Part shown: piece by piece, positions 55,483 to 63,198 of the stretch
Position numbering within the stretch: the stretch's first letter is position 1
Layout: each line of letters starts with the position of its first letter
Program-made: the position numbers and the translations under genes
Source of the DNA: Pseudovibrio sp. M1P-2-3
GTDB lineage: Bacteria > Pseudomonadota > Alphaproteobacteria > Rhizobiales > Stappiaceae
Assembly (NCBI RefSeq): GCF_031501865.1
Contig: NZ_JARRCW010000001.1
Span: 4,539,001-4,603,000, forward strand
Length of the DNA: 64,000 bases
Direction: 5' to 3'
The notes under the pieces: model-generated
The model's database searches: none
Seen by the model: only the letters and a program-made list of their open reading frames with translations
Told to the model about the DNA's origin: nothing

Positions 55483-55829
55483 GCGTTCATGCGTGCTATC
55501 AATACTGGGAGTTCCGGCCCTGCAACATGATCGCTGATACCGATGCTCAGCCGCTGCCGGGATCCTATGAGAGCGGCAAGGGCACGATCATGCTTATTCA
55601 AGAATTCGCGGGCATGTTCGAGAAAGGTCGTACCCTGCGCCGAAAGCTCAACGTACCTTGGAGTACGTACGAAGAGTTTGCAACCAAGCCGTTTTTCGAG
55701 CCGCTTAAGCTTCAAACTGACCGTGGACTGTGCCGACTGTGTGGCTTCGGCTGCGTGTGTAAAGCTGCCTAGCTCGGCAATTAGGACAAAAGTTCGGACG
55801 GCATCCAGATCGAGGGAACGCTTTATCAT
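55478..55829 (-). pseudogene. LysR-family regulator truncated by IS66 remnant
   Basis: About 115 residues of a LysR protein: the N-terminal winged HTH (LDAVRTFVLIAELGSFTHAA, then TVSLKLKRLEKRLGCKLFVR) and the first strand of the effector domain (RLSIGISDHVAGPELPVLIA). After MNAHDP, near 55478, the frame runs into antisense of the IS66 tnpC fragment, so the rest of the effector domain is lost. The HTH could still bind DNA, but a normal LysR would not form. An AT-rich palindrome (55840-55862) lies just upstream of the start and may be its old autoregulatory site. Confidence 0.82.
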
Positions 55830-55839
55830 TTAAAAACTC

Positions 55840-55862
55840 AATAAATGAAATTATTATTTATT
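55840..55862. promoter_or_regulatory. AT-rich palindrome upstream of truncated lysR
   Basis: AATAAAT (55840-55846) is repeated inverted as ATTTATT (55856-55862). Its position 11 bp before the lysR start suits a LysR-type operator, but AT-rich palindromes arise easily. Confidence 0.3.
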
Positions 55863-55964
55863 GTATACGCCGTTTTGAGCACAGTGCAGCAGATCGACTA
55901 CAGAAAATGGCATTATGCAGCACGTTTGTACGGCAAGGCCTTGCAATTTGTAGACAATATACTA

Positions 55965-55992
55965 CCTTTGTAATACGAATGTAATGCAAAGG
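55965..55992. promoter_or_regulatory. Palindromic candidate operator at the start of the RHH-pspA-flotillin operon
   Basis: CCTTTGTAATAC (55965-55976) and GTAATGCAAAGG (55981-55992) pair at 10 of 12 positions around a 4-bp spacer. It ends over the probable ribosome site (AAAGG) of the first gene, whose product looks like a ribbon-helix-helix DNA-binding protein. Autorepression is the simple reading. Confidence 0.45.
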
Positions 55993-56000
55993 TGATTCTC

Positions 56001-56453
56001 GTGCCCCATCGCACCATTTCAATGAGCTTCCGCCTGTCAGAACAAGAAAGCGAAATCCTCGCCCGCATGCAGGTGCCAGGCGCCACGACCCCAAGTGAGA
56101 AACTGCGGGGGCTAATTCATAACTCTCCGGGGCAACTCGACCAGTTGCCACCTACACAGCAGCTGCGCAAAGTGCTGGAAGATGTGAGAGCGCGTCTGGA
56201 TGCATCTGACGAACGCTCTGATTTTCTCTCTTCTCTTGTTGACCGGCTGCCGTTGCTGGTGGGGACACTCACCGGTAAAGCCGCCGATACATCTGTCAAA
56301 GATCTGGAGGCCGCGGTGCTGCATGAAGTTTATGAGCTGGCCGAACAGTGCCGGCGGTGCTTGACCAGCCCGCATGCCAATCAGCTCAACCCGGATTTGG
56401 TAAAAGAGTATCAGCAACGGTTTTTTTCTAATAATACCAGTTCTGCCCTGTAA
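56001..56453 (+). CDS. Ribbon-helix-helix-like protein, probable operon regulator
   Basis: A 150-residue protein. The N-terminal stretch RTISMSFRLSEQESEILARM followed by TPSEKLRGLIHN has the strand-helix-helix pattern of ribbon-helix-helix (CopG/Arc-like) DNA-binding domains. The remaining 110 residues are helical, with SLVDRLPLLVGTLTGKAAD and two cysteines in EQCRRCLTS. Of two in-frame GTG codons I prefer 56001, which has AAAGG 8 bp upstream. It begins a four-gene operon with pspA-, yqiJ- and yqiK-like genes. Family assignment is by eye. Base composition is richer in G+C than the core genes left of 44 kb. Confidence 0.6.
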   Translation: MPHRTISMSFRLSEQESEILARMQVPGATTPSEKLRGLIHNSPGQLDQLPPTQQLRKVLEDVRARLDASDERSDFLSSLVDRLPLLVGTLTGKAADTSVKDLEAAVLHEVYELAEQCRRCLTSPHANQLNPDLVKEYQQRFFSNNTSSAL

Positions 56454-56475
56454 CAATTCAAGAAAGGATTTTCCG

Positions 56476-57171
56476 ATGTCAGAAACATTGTTTCGTCGCG
56501 TGAGCCGTCTGGTCTCTGGAACCGCTAATTCCATTGTCGATGCCGTAGAGAACCGCGCGCCCGACGTGGTGATGTCGGAAGCCATTCGAGAGATTGAGGG
56601 AGCCATTCAAGATGCCCGCACCGCCTTGGGCAAGGTCGCCGTGCGCAAACATGTGGCCAGCCAGCGCCTGAGTGAGTTCAATACCCGACATGAAGAGCTT
56701 CTGGAGCAGGTGAACGTCGCCTTGGGCAAAGGCGAACGGGAGCTGGCCCATGCCGGGGTCGCCAGCCAGATGGATATCGAGGCACAAATCCCGGTGCTTG
56801 AAAAAACAATTCAGGATGCGGGCGATGAAGAACAAGAGCTGGGCAATTCCGTCAAGGCGCTGCAGGCGAGAAAACGGGAGATGAATGAGCAATTGCAACA
56901 CTTCAAGCAAATCCAGAGTGCGCAGCAACATGGCACGCTGGGACCTGCAGAAGCAGCCGGAGCTCAAGGTGTGGACACTAAGGTTGCGGCGGCCAATACC
57001 GCCTTTGACCGAGCGTTGTTGGCTTCTACGGGAGTGGCGTCCCCTGCAACAGCGGCAACAGCCGCGAAGGCAGGAAAGTTGAGCGAACTGGATGAACTTA
57101 ACCGCGCTCATCGCATCGAAGAGCGCCTCGCCGCCCTGAACGCCGCGCTTCCCACAGGAGGTGGTTCTTGA
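56476..57171 (+). CDS. PspA/IM30 family protein
   Basis: A 231-residue, almost wholly helical coiled-coil protein. The start FRRVSRLVSGTANSIVDAVE is the amphipathic membrane-binding helix, and the middle follows the PspA/IM30 pattern (EIEGAIQDARTALGKVAVRK, then ARKREMNEQLQHFK). PspA proteins form ESCRT-III-like rods that seal damaged membranes; in this YjfJ-like subgroup the partners are YqiJ and flotillins. The C-terminal third is alanine-rich and less conserved. GAAAGGA precedes the ATG. Its stop overlaps the TTG start of the next gene. Confidence 0.85.
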   Translation: MSETLFRRVSRLVSGTANSIVDAVENRAPDVVMSEAIREIEGAIQDARTALGKVAVRKHVASQRLSEFNTRHEELLEQVNVALGKGERELAHAGVASQMDIEAQIPVLEKTIQDAGDEEQELGNSVKALQARKREMNEQLQHFKQIQSAQQHGTLGPAEAAGAQGVDTKVAAANTAFDRALLASTGVASPATAATAAKAGKLSELDELNRAHRIEERLAALNAALPTGGGS

Positions 57172-57866
57172 ACCTCATTGCAAGTGAGCCTGTTGTCGGC
57201 TTCAGCATCGCCATTGCCATTATGCTTGGCCTTGCCCTTCTGGAAATTCTGGGGCTGTTGTTCGGTCTCTCGCTATCGGGACTGATTGATGAAGCACTGC
57301 CGGACTTTGAGGCAGATCTCCCTGATGCGGATGTCACGGCTGGTGCGGATGTCGCAGAGGTCGCGGGGGCTGGCCCATTAGCGGGTGTGCTCGCCTGGCT
57401 GGCGGTGGGCAAGGTTCCATTTGTGGTACTACTGGTGATTTTTCTCACAATCTTCGGGTTGAGCGGCATCGTGCTGCAAGTGCTGCTGTGGCAATATCTG
57501 GGCTTCATGCTGCCATTTTCCGGCGCGGCCGTGCTGGTTCTGGTGATTGCGCTCACCCTCACCGGTCGGCTCGGCAATCTGATCGGCCGCAAAATGCCAA
57601 AAGCCGAAACCCAGTCTATTTCCCGCGAGGCGCTGGTGGGCCGGATTGCACGCATCACTCTGGGTGAGGCCCGCGGTGACATGCAGGCAGAAGGCAGAAT
57701 TACCGACCAGTATGGCACTCGGCACTATATTCAGATCCTGTCCGACCGGGACGGGGTTGTTCTCAACACCGGCGATGAGGTGCTGATTGTGGGCATGCAG
57801 GCGGGTAAATACTTAGCCATTTCCAATCCACATCAAAACTTAAGTGACAGACTTAAAAATCCTTAA
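57168..57866 (+). CDS. yqiJ: YqiJ/NfeD-like membrane protein with OB-fold tail
   Basis: A 232-residue inner-membrane protein. Membrane segments lie near residues 10-32 (GFSIAIAIMLGLALLEILGL), 82-112 (two helices around PFVVLLVIFLTIFGLSGIVLQ-like sequence) and 115-135. The C-terminal about 80 residues (SREALVGRIARITLGEARGD onward) fit the OB-fold of YqiJ/NfeD proteins, which partner with flotillins. The TTG start at 57168 overlaps the pspA stop and has an excellent AGGAGGTGG site. It directly precedes the flotillin gene, as yqiJ does in E. coli. Confidence 0.8.
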   Translation: MNLIASEPVVGFSIAIAIMLGLALLEILGLLFGLSLSGLIDEALPDFEADLPDADVTAGADVAEVAGAGPLAGVLAWLAVGKVPFVVLLVIFLTIFGLSGIVLQVLLWQYLGFMLPFSGAAVLVLVIALTLTGRLGNLIGRKMPKAETQSISREALVGRIARITLGEARGDMQAEGRITDQYGTRHYIQILSDRDGVVLNTGDEVLIVGMQAGKYLAISNPHQNLSDRLKNP

Positions 57867-57885
57867 AAAGGGGCATTAGAACTTT

Positions 57886-59625
57886 ATGAACGATTATTCC
57901 AGTCCATCTCAAGGTGCGCTTGAGACCGGCTCTGCGCTGATGAGCATTGGTTTCATCGCCGCCATTATTATTGTGGCTCTGCTAACCATTGCCATCGTCT
58001 TCGCGCGCCTGTACCGGCGCTCCACCAAGGAAATCGCCTTTGTGCGGACCGGCTTTGGTGGCCAAAAAATTATCATGAATGGCGGCGCGCTGATTATGCC
58101 AGTCCTGCATGAGACGATCCCAGTCAATATGAACACCCTTCGCCTTGAGGTGAAGCGGGCCGATGACGCCGCGCTGATCACCCGCGACCGCATGCGTGTC
58201 GATGTGGTGGCGGAATTTTACCTGCGGGTGCAGCCCACCGAGGACTCGATCGCCAATGCAGCCCAGACCTTGGGCTCCAAAACGATGCACCCGGAGGACC
58301 TCAAGCACTTGATTGAAGGCAAGTTTGTTGATGCGTTGCGAGCGGTCGCAGCGGAAATGGCGATGGAGGAACTGCATGAGCAGCGGGTGTCGTTCGTGCA
58401 GAAGGTGCAGGCGGCAGTTTCCGAAGATCTCTTGAAGAACGGTCTGGAACTGGAATCGGTGTCGCTCACCGGCATGGATCAGACCAAAATGGAGTACTTT
58501 AATCCCAACAACGCCTTTGATGCGGAGGGTCTGACCCGCCTTACTCAGGAAATTGAGGAACGGCGCAAGAAACGCAACGAGATTGAGCAGGACACGGAAG
58601 TTCTGGTCAAACGCAAAAACCTGGAAGCGGAACAGCAAAAGCTGGAAATCAGCCGCGAAGAAGAATATGCGCGGCTGGAACAGCAGCGGAACCTGGAAAT
58701 TCGCAAGGCCGAACAACAGGCCTTGATCGCCACCCAGCAGGCCGAAAGGCGTCAGCAGGCCGAGCAGGCAGAAATTACCGCGCATCTGGAAATCCAACGC
58801 TCCAATATCGCCTCACAAAAGGACCTAGAGGAACAGGAGATCGAGAAGGCGCGTACCATTGAGACCGCTCAAATTGAGAAAAGCAAGTTCATTGAACTGG
58901 AACAGCAGGCCCGCTCCATTGCGGTGGCTGAAAAGTCTAAGGACCTGTCTCAAGCCGATGCTGCTGCCAACGAGGCCCGCGCGCTAGCGGTACGCGCCGA
59001 AGAGCAGGTGCTGACGGCGCAGGAAATCGAAAAAGCCGAGCGCCAGAAACAAGTGGAATTGGTGGAAGCTGCGCGAGAAGCTGAACGGGAAGCCATTGCG
59101 GTGACTGTTGGCGCGGATGCAGACAAGAAAGCGGCCGAAGACCGTGCCGATGCCATGCGCATCAGCGCCACCGGTGAAGCCGATCAGATGCGTCTGGCCT
59201 CGCAAGCTGAGGCGGATGCTATTCGTAACCGCGCCGAAGCCGACAAGCTGCGCCTGAGCGTCGAGGCGGAAGGCAAGCGCAACCTCAACGAGGCGGCCAA
59301 CCTGCTGGCGGCAGACCAGATCACCATGCAGGTCAAGCTGGCCTTGATCGAGGCATTGCCGCGCATCATCGAACAATCGGTGAAACCAATGGAGCAGATC
59401 GAGGGCATTAAGATCCTCCAGGTTGACGGTCTGCACGGAGCCAGCACCGGCCCGAGTGCTGCCGCGGGTGAAGGCAATGGTACCGCGGCGCTGCCGGACC
59501 AACTGGTCAACTCCGCTCTCAAGTATCGCACTCAGGCTCCCTTGGTGGACAGCCTGCTTAGTGAGCTGGGCATGTCCGGAGGTGACCTCAACCAGATGAC
59601 CAAGGCCGTGAGCGACGCGGGTTAA
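57886..59625 (+). CDS. yqiK: Flotillin family protein YqiK
   Basis: A 579-residue membrane scaffold. One N-terminal membrane helix (IGFIAAIIIVALLTIAIVFA, about residues 22-41) is followed by the SPFH/Band 7 domain (FVRTGFGGQKIIMNGGALI, then VDVVAEFYLRVQPTEDSI) and a very long coiled coil rich in Glu, Ala and Gln (about residues 230-480). The conserved flotillin tail is MQVKLALIEALPRIIEQSVKP. Flotillins organise membrane microdomains and here likely work with YqiJ and PspA. Base composition is visibly richer in G+C than the core genes. A perfect hairpin follows. Confidence 0.9.
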   Translation: MNDYSSPSQGALETGSALMSIGFIAAIIIVALLTIAIVFARLYRRSTKEIAFVRTGFGGQKIIMNGGALIMPVLHETIPVNMNTLRLEVKRADDAALITRDRMRVDVVAEFYLRVQPTEDSIANAAQTLGSKTMHPEDLKHLIEGKFVDALRAVAAEMAMEELHEQRVSFVQKVQAAVSEDLLKNGLELESVSLTGMDQTKMEYFNPNNAFDAEGLTRLTQEIEERRKKRNEIEQDTEVLVKRKNLEAEQQKLEISREEEYARLEQQRNLEIRKAEQQALIATQQAERRQQAEQAEITAHLEIQRSNIASQKDLEEQEIEKARTIETAQIEKSKFIELEQQARSIAVAEKSKDLSQADAAANEARALAVRAEEQVLTAQEIEKAERQKQVELVEAAREAEREAIAVTVGADADKKAAEDRADAMRISATGEADQMRLASQAEADAIRNRAEADKLRLSVEAEGKRNLNEAANLLAADQITMQVKLALIEALPRIIEQSVKPMEQIEGIKILQVDGLHGASTGPSAAAGEGNGTAALPDQLVNSALKYRTQAPLVDSLLSELGMSGGDLNQMTKAVSDAG

Positions 59626-59640
59626 GGATAAAATCGTGCG

Positions 59641-59663
59641 CCGCAGTGCACACAGCACTGCGG
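59641..59663 (+). terminator. Hairpin after the flotillin operon
   Basis: CCGCAGTGC (59641-59649) and GCACTGCGG (59655-59663) form a perfect 9-bp stem with a 5-base loop, 15 bp after the yqiK stop. The T tract is weak. It is placed as expected for the end of the four-gene operon. Confidence 0.65.
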
Positions 59664-59840
59664 CAACGGGCGTTTGTAGCCTTGATCGCCACATGGGGGC
59701 AAAGTAACTGGGTACCACTTTTCTGATGAATGAGTGAAATGCCTTATTGATCAATCTGGAAATGAAAATGAACTATTAAATGAAACGTATAATCAATAAA
59801 ATTATTAAGTCTAAGTTGGTCTTTATTGGGTTAATTATAA

Positions 59841-60746
59841 GTGTCTGTTCAAGAATAGCAATATCGAGCAATTCTTCTGACCATCAGCTTGATCATGGCA
59901 ACGTTCATTAGATATTCCGTGGTTCTGGCATATCGCTCAATGTCCTTTGATAGCCTGCGGTTTATGCCTAACCATGCAAAGGTACGCTCAACAATCCAGC
60001 GTTTTGGGAGGATCTGAAACCCTTTCTGAGTTCACTTAACGATCTGAAGGGGTCTCGGGCTCGCCTTTGCTGCGATCTGCCCTTGGTATCCACCGTCGGC
60101 ACAAATCACCTCAAGAAAAGGAAAGCGGGATACAACCCTTTTGCAGACAAGCGCGAGGCCATCCCGGTCGTGAATGCCTGCCGAATGTACCTTGCCACTC
60201 AATACAAGCCCAAGAATATCAACGAGGATATGACGTTTTTTCCCTTTTACCTTCTTCCCGGCATCAGAACCAACATCGCCACGGGTATCTGGACCGGTTT
60301 TTTCAGACTGACTGTCAATAATTGCGAAGGTCGGGCTTTCTTCACGCCCTTCTAGCAGACGGGTTTATTGGTAAAGTGCTTCATGTACCCGCTCCAAAGT
60401 CCCATCTTGCCTAAACCGCTTAAAATAGTAATGCACTGTACTGCTTGGGGGAAAGTCCTTCGACAAGAAGGCCCATTGGCAGCCCGTTTGTAAAAGGTAG
60501 AACAGGGCATTAGTGACCGCCCGTAGGTCGGTGCTGCGTCGCCGATCGCGTTTCGGCTGTTTGGGCATATGAGGCGCAACCAAAAACCACTCTTTATCTG
60601 TCAAGTCACTTGCATATCGCAGCCCTTTGCGACAATGAAGTTTCCGGGTGAACGGCGTCCATACCATTTGTGGCCTCAAGTTTTTCGCAGAATATGAAAA
60701 ACTCGAATACCGTCGTTTATTCAAGAGCTTATTTTTGAACAGACTC
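59841..60746 (-). mobile_element. IS5-family element, inactivated
   Basis: Inverted ends GTGTCTGTTCAAGAATA (from 59841) and TATTTTTGAACAGACTC (to 60746) match at most positions. The flanking TAA on each side (59838-59840 and 60747-60749) is a probable 3-bp target duplication. About 906 bp, with one transposase frame carrying two stop codons, so it cannot move alone. It bounds the flotillin operon on the right. Confidence 0.85.
59849..60667 (-). pseudogene. IS5-family transposase with two in-frame stop codons
   Basis: A 272-codon single frame starting MVWTPFTRKLHCRKGL. It shows SDLTDKEWFLVAPHMP, PSSTVHYYFKRFRQDG, the first catalytic Asp in FAIIDSQSEKTG, VICADGGYQG with the second, and [20 protein letters not shown] with the final Glu. 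The frame is unshifted throughout but has TAA at 60365-60367 (after LYQ) and TGA at 60032-60034 (IVK-stop-TQKGF, where family members usually have Arg). It is a recent casualty rather than an old ruin. Confidence 0.88.
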
Positions 60747-60781
60747 TAAGATTTTAAAGGCAGGACGGCAGTTGCAGTTGG

Positions 60782-61714
60782 CTATGCTTCTGGCGCTAAA
60801 GTGTATCCTCCCTTCCTCTGCATGCGGAACTTCTGTGGTGACACACCGATTGCGGACTCGAAGGCGCGAGAGAAGGCGCTACGGCTGCGGAAACCTATGA
60901 GGTAGGAGACGCGTTCGATGGGGTGGTCAGTTTCCAGCAATATAGTAGCGGCACGGCGCATACGCACATGCCGCAGAAGCTCCATTGGACCGCTACCATA
61001 AGCTTCCTGAAAGCGTTTGGCAAAGCCGCTGCGGCTCATACCCGCAAGGGTAGCGAGGCTCTCGACGGAATGTGGCTCGCCCGGTGTATCGAGGATATGC
61101 CGAAGTACCGGCCACATGCGCGGGTAACGTAGGGCTGCCATCCATTCCAGCCCGCCAAATTGATTGTTGAAGCGGCGGCGCATCAGTTCGATCATGCATT
61201 GCATCAGGAGCGCGCGCACCATGGCAAGGCTGCCTGGTGCTGGATTGGCAAGTTCCAGAAGCAATCTGCGGATCGGCGCTTCACAGGCATCTTCGCCTGC
61301 CTGATACTCGACAATCGGCTCCTGCACCAGATCAATCAAGTTTTCCATTTGCCGGAGACTAAGCGATATCCGGGAGCAGATGACAATGAGCTGGCCCTCG
61401 TCCTGTTGATCACTGTTATAGATCAAGTGCGCCATTTTCAGCTTGTCCGGATTGCAACTGGGGATCGGATCCTGAACTTGTCCAAAACTGCGCAGCACGT
61501 GCTTTTTGAGAGCAGGCACAAGGATCAGCGAGCCTTTGCGCACGGGGATAGCGGGTCGTCCCGGGAACACCAGTTCCCCTTCCCCGGCCAGCACATAGTG
61601 CAGGGTCGCCAAAGGGTCTTTGTTCAGATCAAGGTCACAGGCACCGTTCAGCTCACACAAGGCAAACGGGTGGGCCTGTATTTCCATTTCATCGAGAATA
61701 AAATGCATATCCAT
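60782..61714 (-). CDS. AraC-family transcriptional regulator
   Basis: A regulator of about 310 residues. The N-terminal cupin-type ligand domain (ATLHYVLAGEGELVFPGRPA, then VRKGSLILVPALKKHVL) precedes the C-terminal double HTH (VESLATLAGMSRSGFAKRFQEAYG and VSYLIGFRSRSAFSRAFESA). The frame is open to 61792; I take the ATG at 61714, with 61708 and 61735 also possible. It is divergent from the isochorismatase-family gene with about 125 bp between, so it most likely controls that gene. Confidence 0.87.
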   Translation of the reverse strand: MDMHFILDEMEIQAHPFALCELNGACDLDLNKDPLATLHYVLAGEGELVFPGRPAIPVRKGSLILVPALKKHVLRSFGQVQDPIPSCNPDKLKMAHLIYNSDQQDEGQLIVICSRISLSLRQMENLIDLVQEPIVEYQAGEDACEAPIRRLLLELANPAPGSLAMVRALLMQCMIELMRRRFNNQFGGLEWMAALRYPRMWPVLRHILDTPGEPHSVESLATLAGMSRSGFAKRFQEAYGSGPMELLRHVRMRRAATILLETDHPIERVSYLIGFRSRSAFSRAFESAIGVSPQKFRMQRKGGYTLAPEA

Positions 61715-61839
61715 ACATTCATCTATAACGACCATCGCGATGTAATGATACATATTAGGACTAAAAGGTACCAATTTCGGACCATAAGGCACATAGCTTT
61801 TCCCATCTTCTCATCATTAAACATGTGAAGGTACAGACG

Positions 61840-62667
61840 ATGTGTAACGACAATGATCACAAGAAAACACTCAGCCGCCGTGATGCTCTGCGCGGTGGCC
61901 TGACTGCTGCTGCAGCTGTTGGTGGCGCTGCAATTGCGGGTGCTGCCCACGCAAAAGCGCAAGATAAAGTGAAAGATCCATATGCTCCACCGGCGAAGTC
62001 CGTTCTGCCTCCAAGCGACATGAAACTGGACCTGAGCCGCGCTGCACTTGTTGTGACAGATCCACAGAACGACTTCCTGTCTCCTGATGGCGTGACCTGG
62101 GGCGTTGTGGGCGCGAGCGTGACCCGCAACAACACCGTAAACAACATCGAGCGTCTGTTCAAAGCTGCAAAAGCAGCGGACATCACTGTGGCTGTTTCTC
62201 CTCACTATTACTACCCAACTGATCACGGCTGGAAGTTTGAAGGTGCACTGGAAAAACTGATGCACAACATCGGCATGTTCAATCGCAAAGGCGCGCTCAA
62301 CGTGGATGACTTTGAAGGTTCCGGTGCAGACTGGTTGGACGTTTACAAGCCTTACATCAACGATGGCAAAACCATCGTCACTTCTCCGCATAAAGTGTAT
62401 GGCAACGACACCAACGACCTTTCCCTTCAACTGCGCAAGCAAGGCGTGGATCAGGTTATTCTGGCGGGCATGTCTGCGAACCTTTGCACCGAAAGCCACA
62501 TGCGCGAGTTGATTGAGCAGGGTTTTGAGGTTGCTGTGGTGAGTGATGGTACGGCTGCAGCCGTCATTCCGGATGGCGATGGCTATCTGGCCGCACTGAC
62601 CAACTTCCGCTTCATCGCTAATGCAGTCTGGACAACTGACGAGGCTGTTAAGCTGCTTCAGGCTTAA
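61840..62667 (+). CDS. Tat-exported isochorismatase-family cysteine hydrolase
   Basis: A 275-residue cysteine hydrolase. The N-terminus KTLSRRDALRGGLTAAAAV is a twin-arginine signal, cleaved near AGAAHAKA. The catalytic triad is visible: Asp in LVVTDPQNDFLSPDG, Lys in TSPHKVYGND and Cys in AGMSANLCTESHMRELIE. The family includes isochorismatases, nicotinamidases and ureidoacrylate or N-carbamoyl amidases; the substrate is unknown. GAAGG lies 8 bp before the ATG at 61840. The divergent AraC regulator implies inducible expression. Confidence 0.87.
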   Translation: MCNDNDHKKTLSRRDALRGGLTAAAAVGGAAIAGAAHAKAQDKVKDPYAPPAKSVLPPSDMKLDLSRAALVVTDPQNDFLSPDGVTWGVVGASVTRNNTVNNIERLFKAAKAADITVAVSPHYYYPTDHGWKFEGALEKLMHNIGMFNRKGALNVDDFEGSGADWLDVYKPYINDGKTIVTSPHKVYGNDTNDLSLQLRKQGVDQVILAGMSANLCTESHMRELIEQGFEVAVVSDGTAAAVIPDGDGYLAALTNFRFIANAVWTTDEAVKLLQA

Positions 62668-63198
62668 CAATTAGGCGCACCGCCTCTCTATTCAGGCGGT
62701 GTGTTCATCTTGCCATTGGCAAGGTCGCTATTATTTCTTAAAATAAGAACAAGATTCACCGACGATCTGGCTAGATAGCCATCTGACTTTTAACTTTAAA
62801 TAACCTGACAAAGCCCGTTGATGCCCCTAAACCTGCAGCCTTTGTTCCGGTTAGCGTTGAAGACATTGCTGAGGTAGGATCTTTTGATAACTTTGTACCT
62901 CATTTTGCGAATGGCGACGCAGTCGTCAAAAATGTAAACAGTTTCCGGATAAGATACTGCAGATGATAAAGAAAGCAAGAATTGCTATAGATAATCAAGA
63001 AAAATGGAATCAAAATAAGCCAGTTATATAATGTGTAGAACTTCAAAATTAATCTGACAGGCACAACAAAAGCCGTAACCTGTCAGATCAAATGAAAATT
63101 TTTACATATAATGAATCGATTGATGCTTACTATACGATTAGTTGTAAGCCCCATGGCAATTTGCGATCCATTCAGCCACACAACCCTATATCAAAGTT
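62668..63198. other. 530-bp intergenic region with hairpin and gene remnant
   Basis: Holds a hairpin after the hydrolase gene (GCACCGCCT 62677-62685 with AGGCGGTGT 62694-62702), a start-less coding remnant at about 62787-62961, and AT-rich sequence before the transporter stop at 63199. No intact gene is seen. Confidence 0.5.
62787..62961 (+). pseudogene. Possible start-less gene remnant
   Basis: An open frame with protein-like composition: PVDAPKPAAFVPVSVEDIAE, then GSFDNFVPHFANGDAVVKN, ending at a TGA near 62959. It has no start codon or ribosome site and I do not recognise the family. It looks like the 3' end of a lost gene. Confidence 0.25.

Noticed and set aside
57982-59754. Long antisense frames over the flotillin gene
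   Set aside because: Produced by the G+C-rich repetitive coiled-coil coding sequence; no ribosome sites or recognisable domains.
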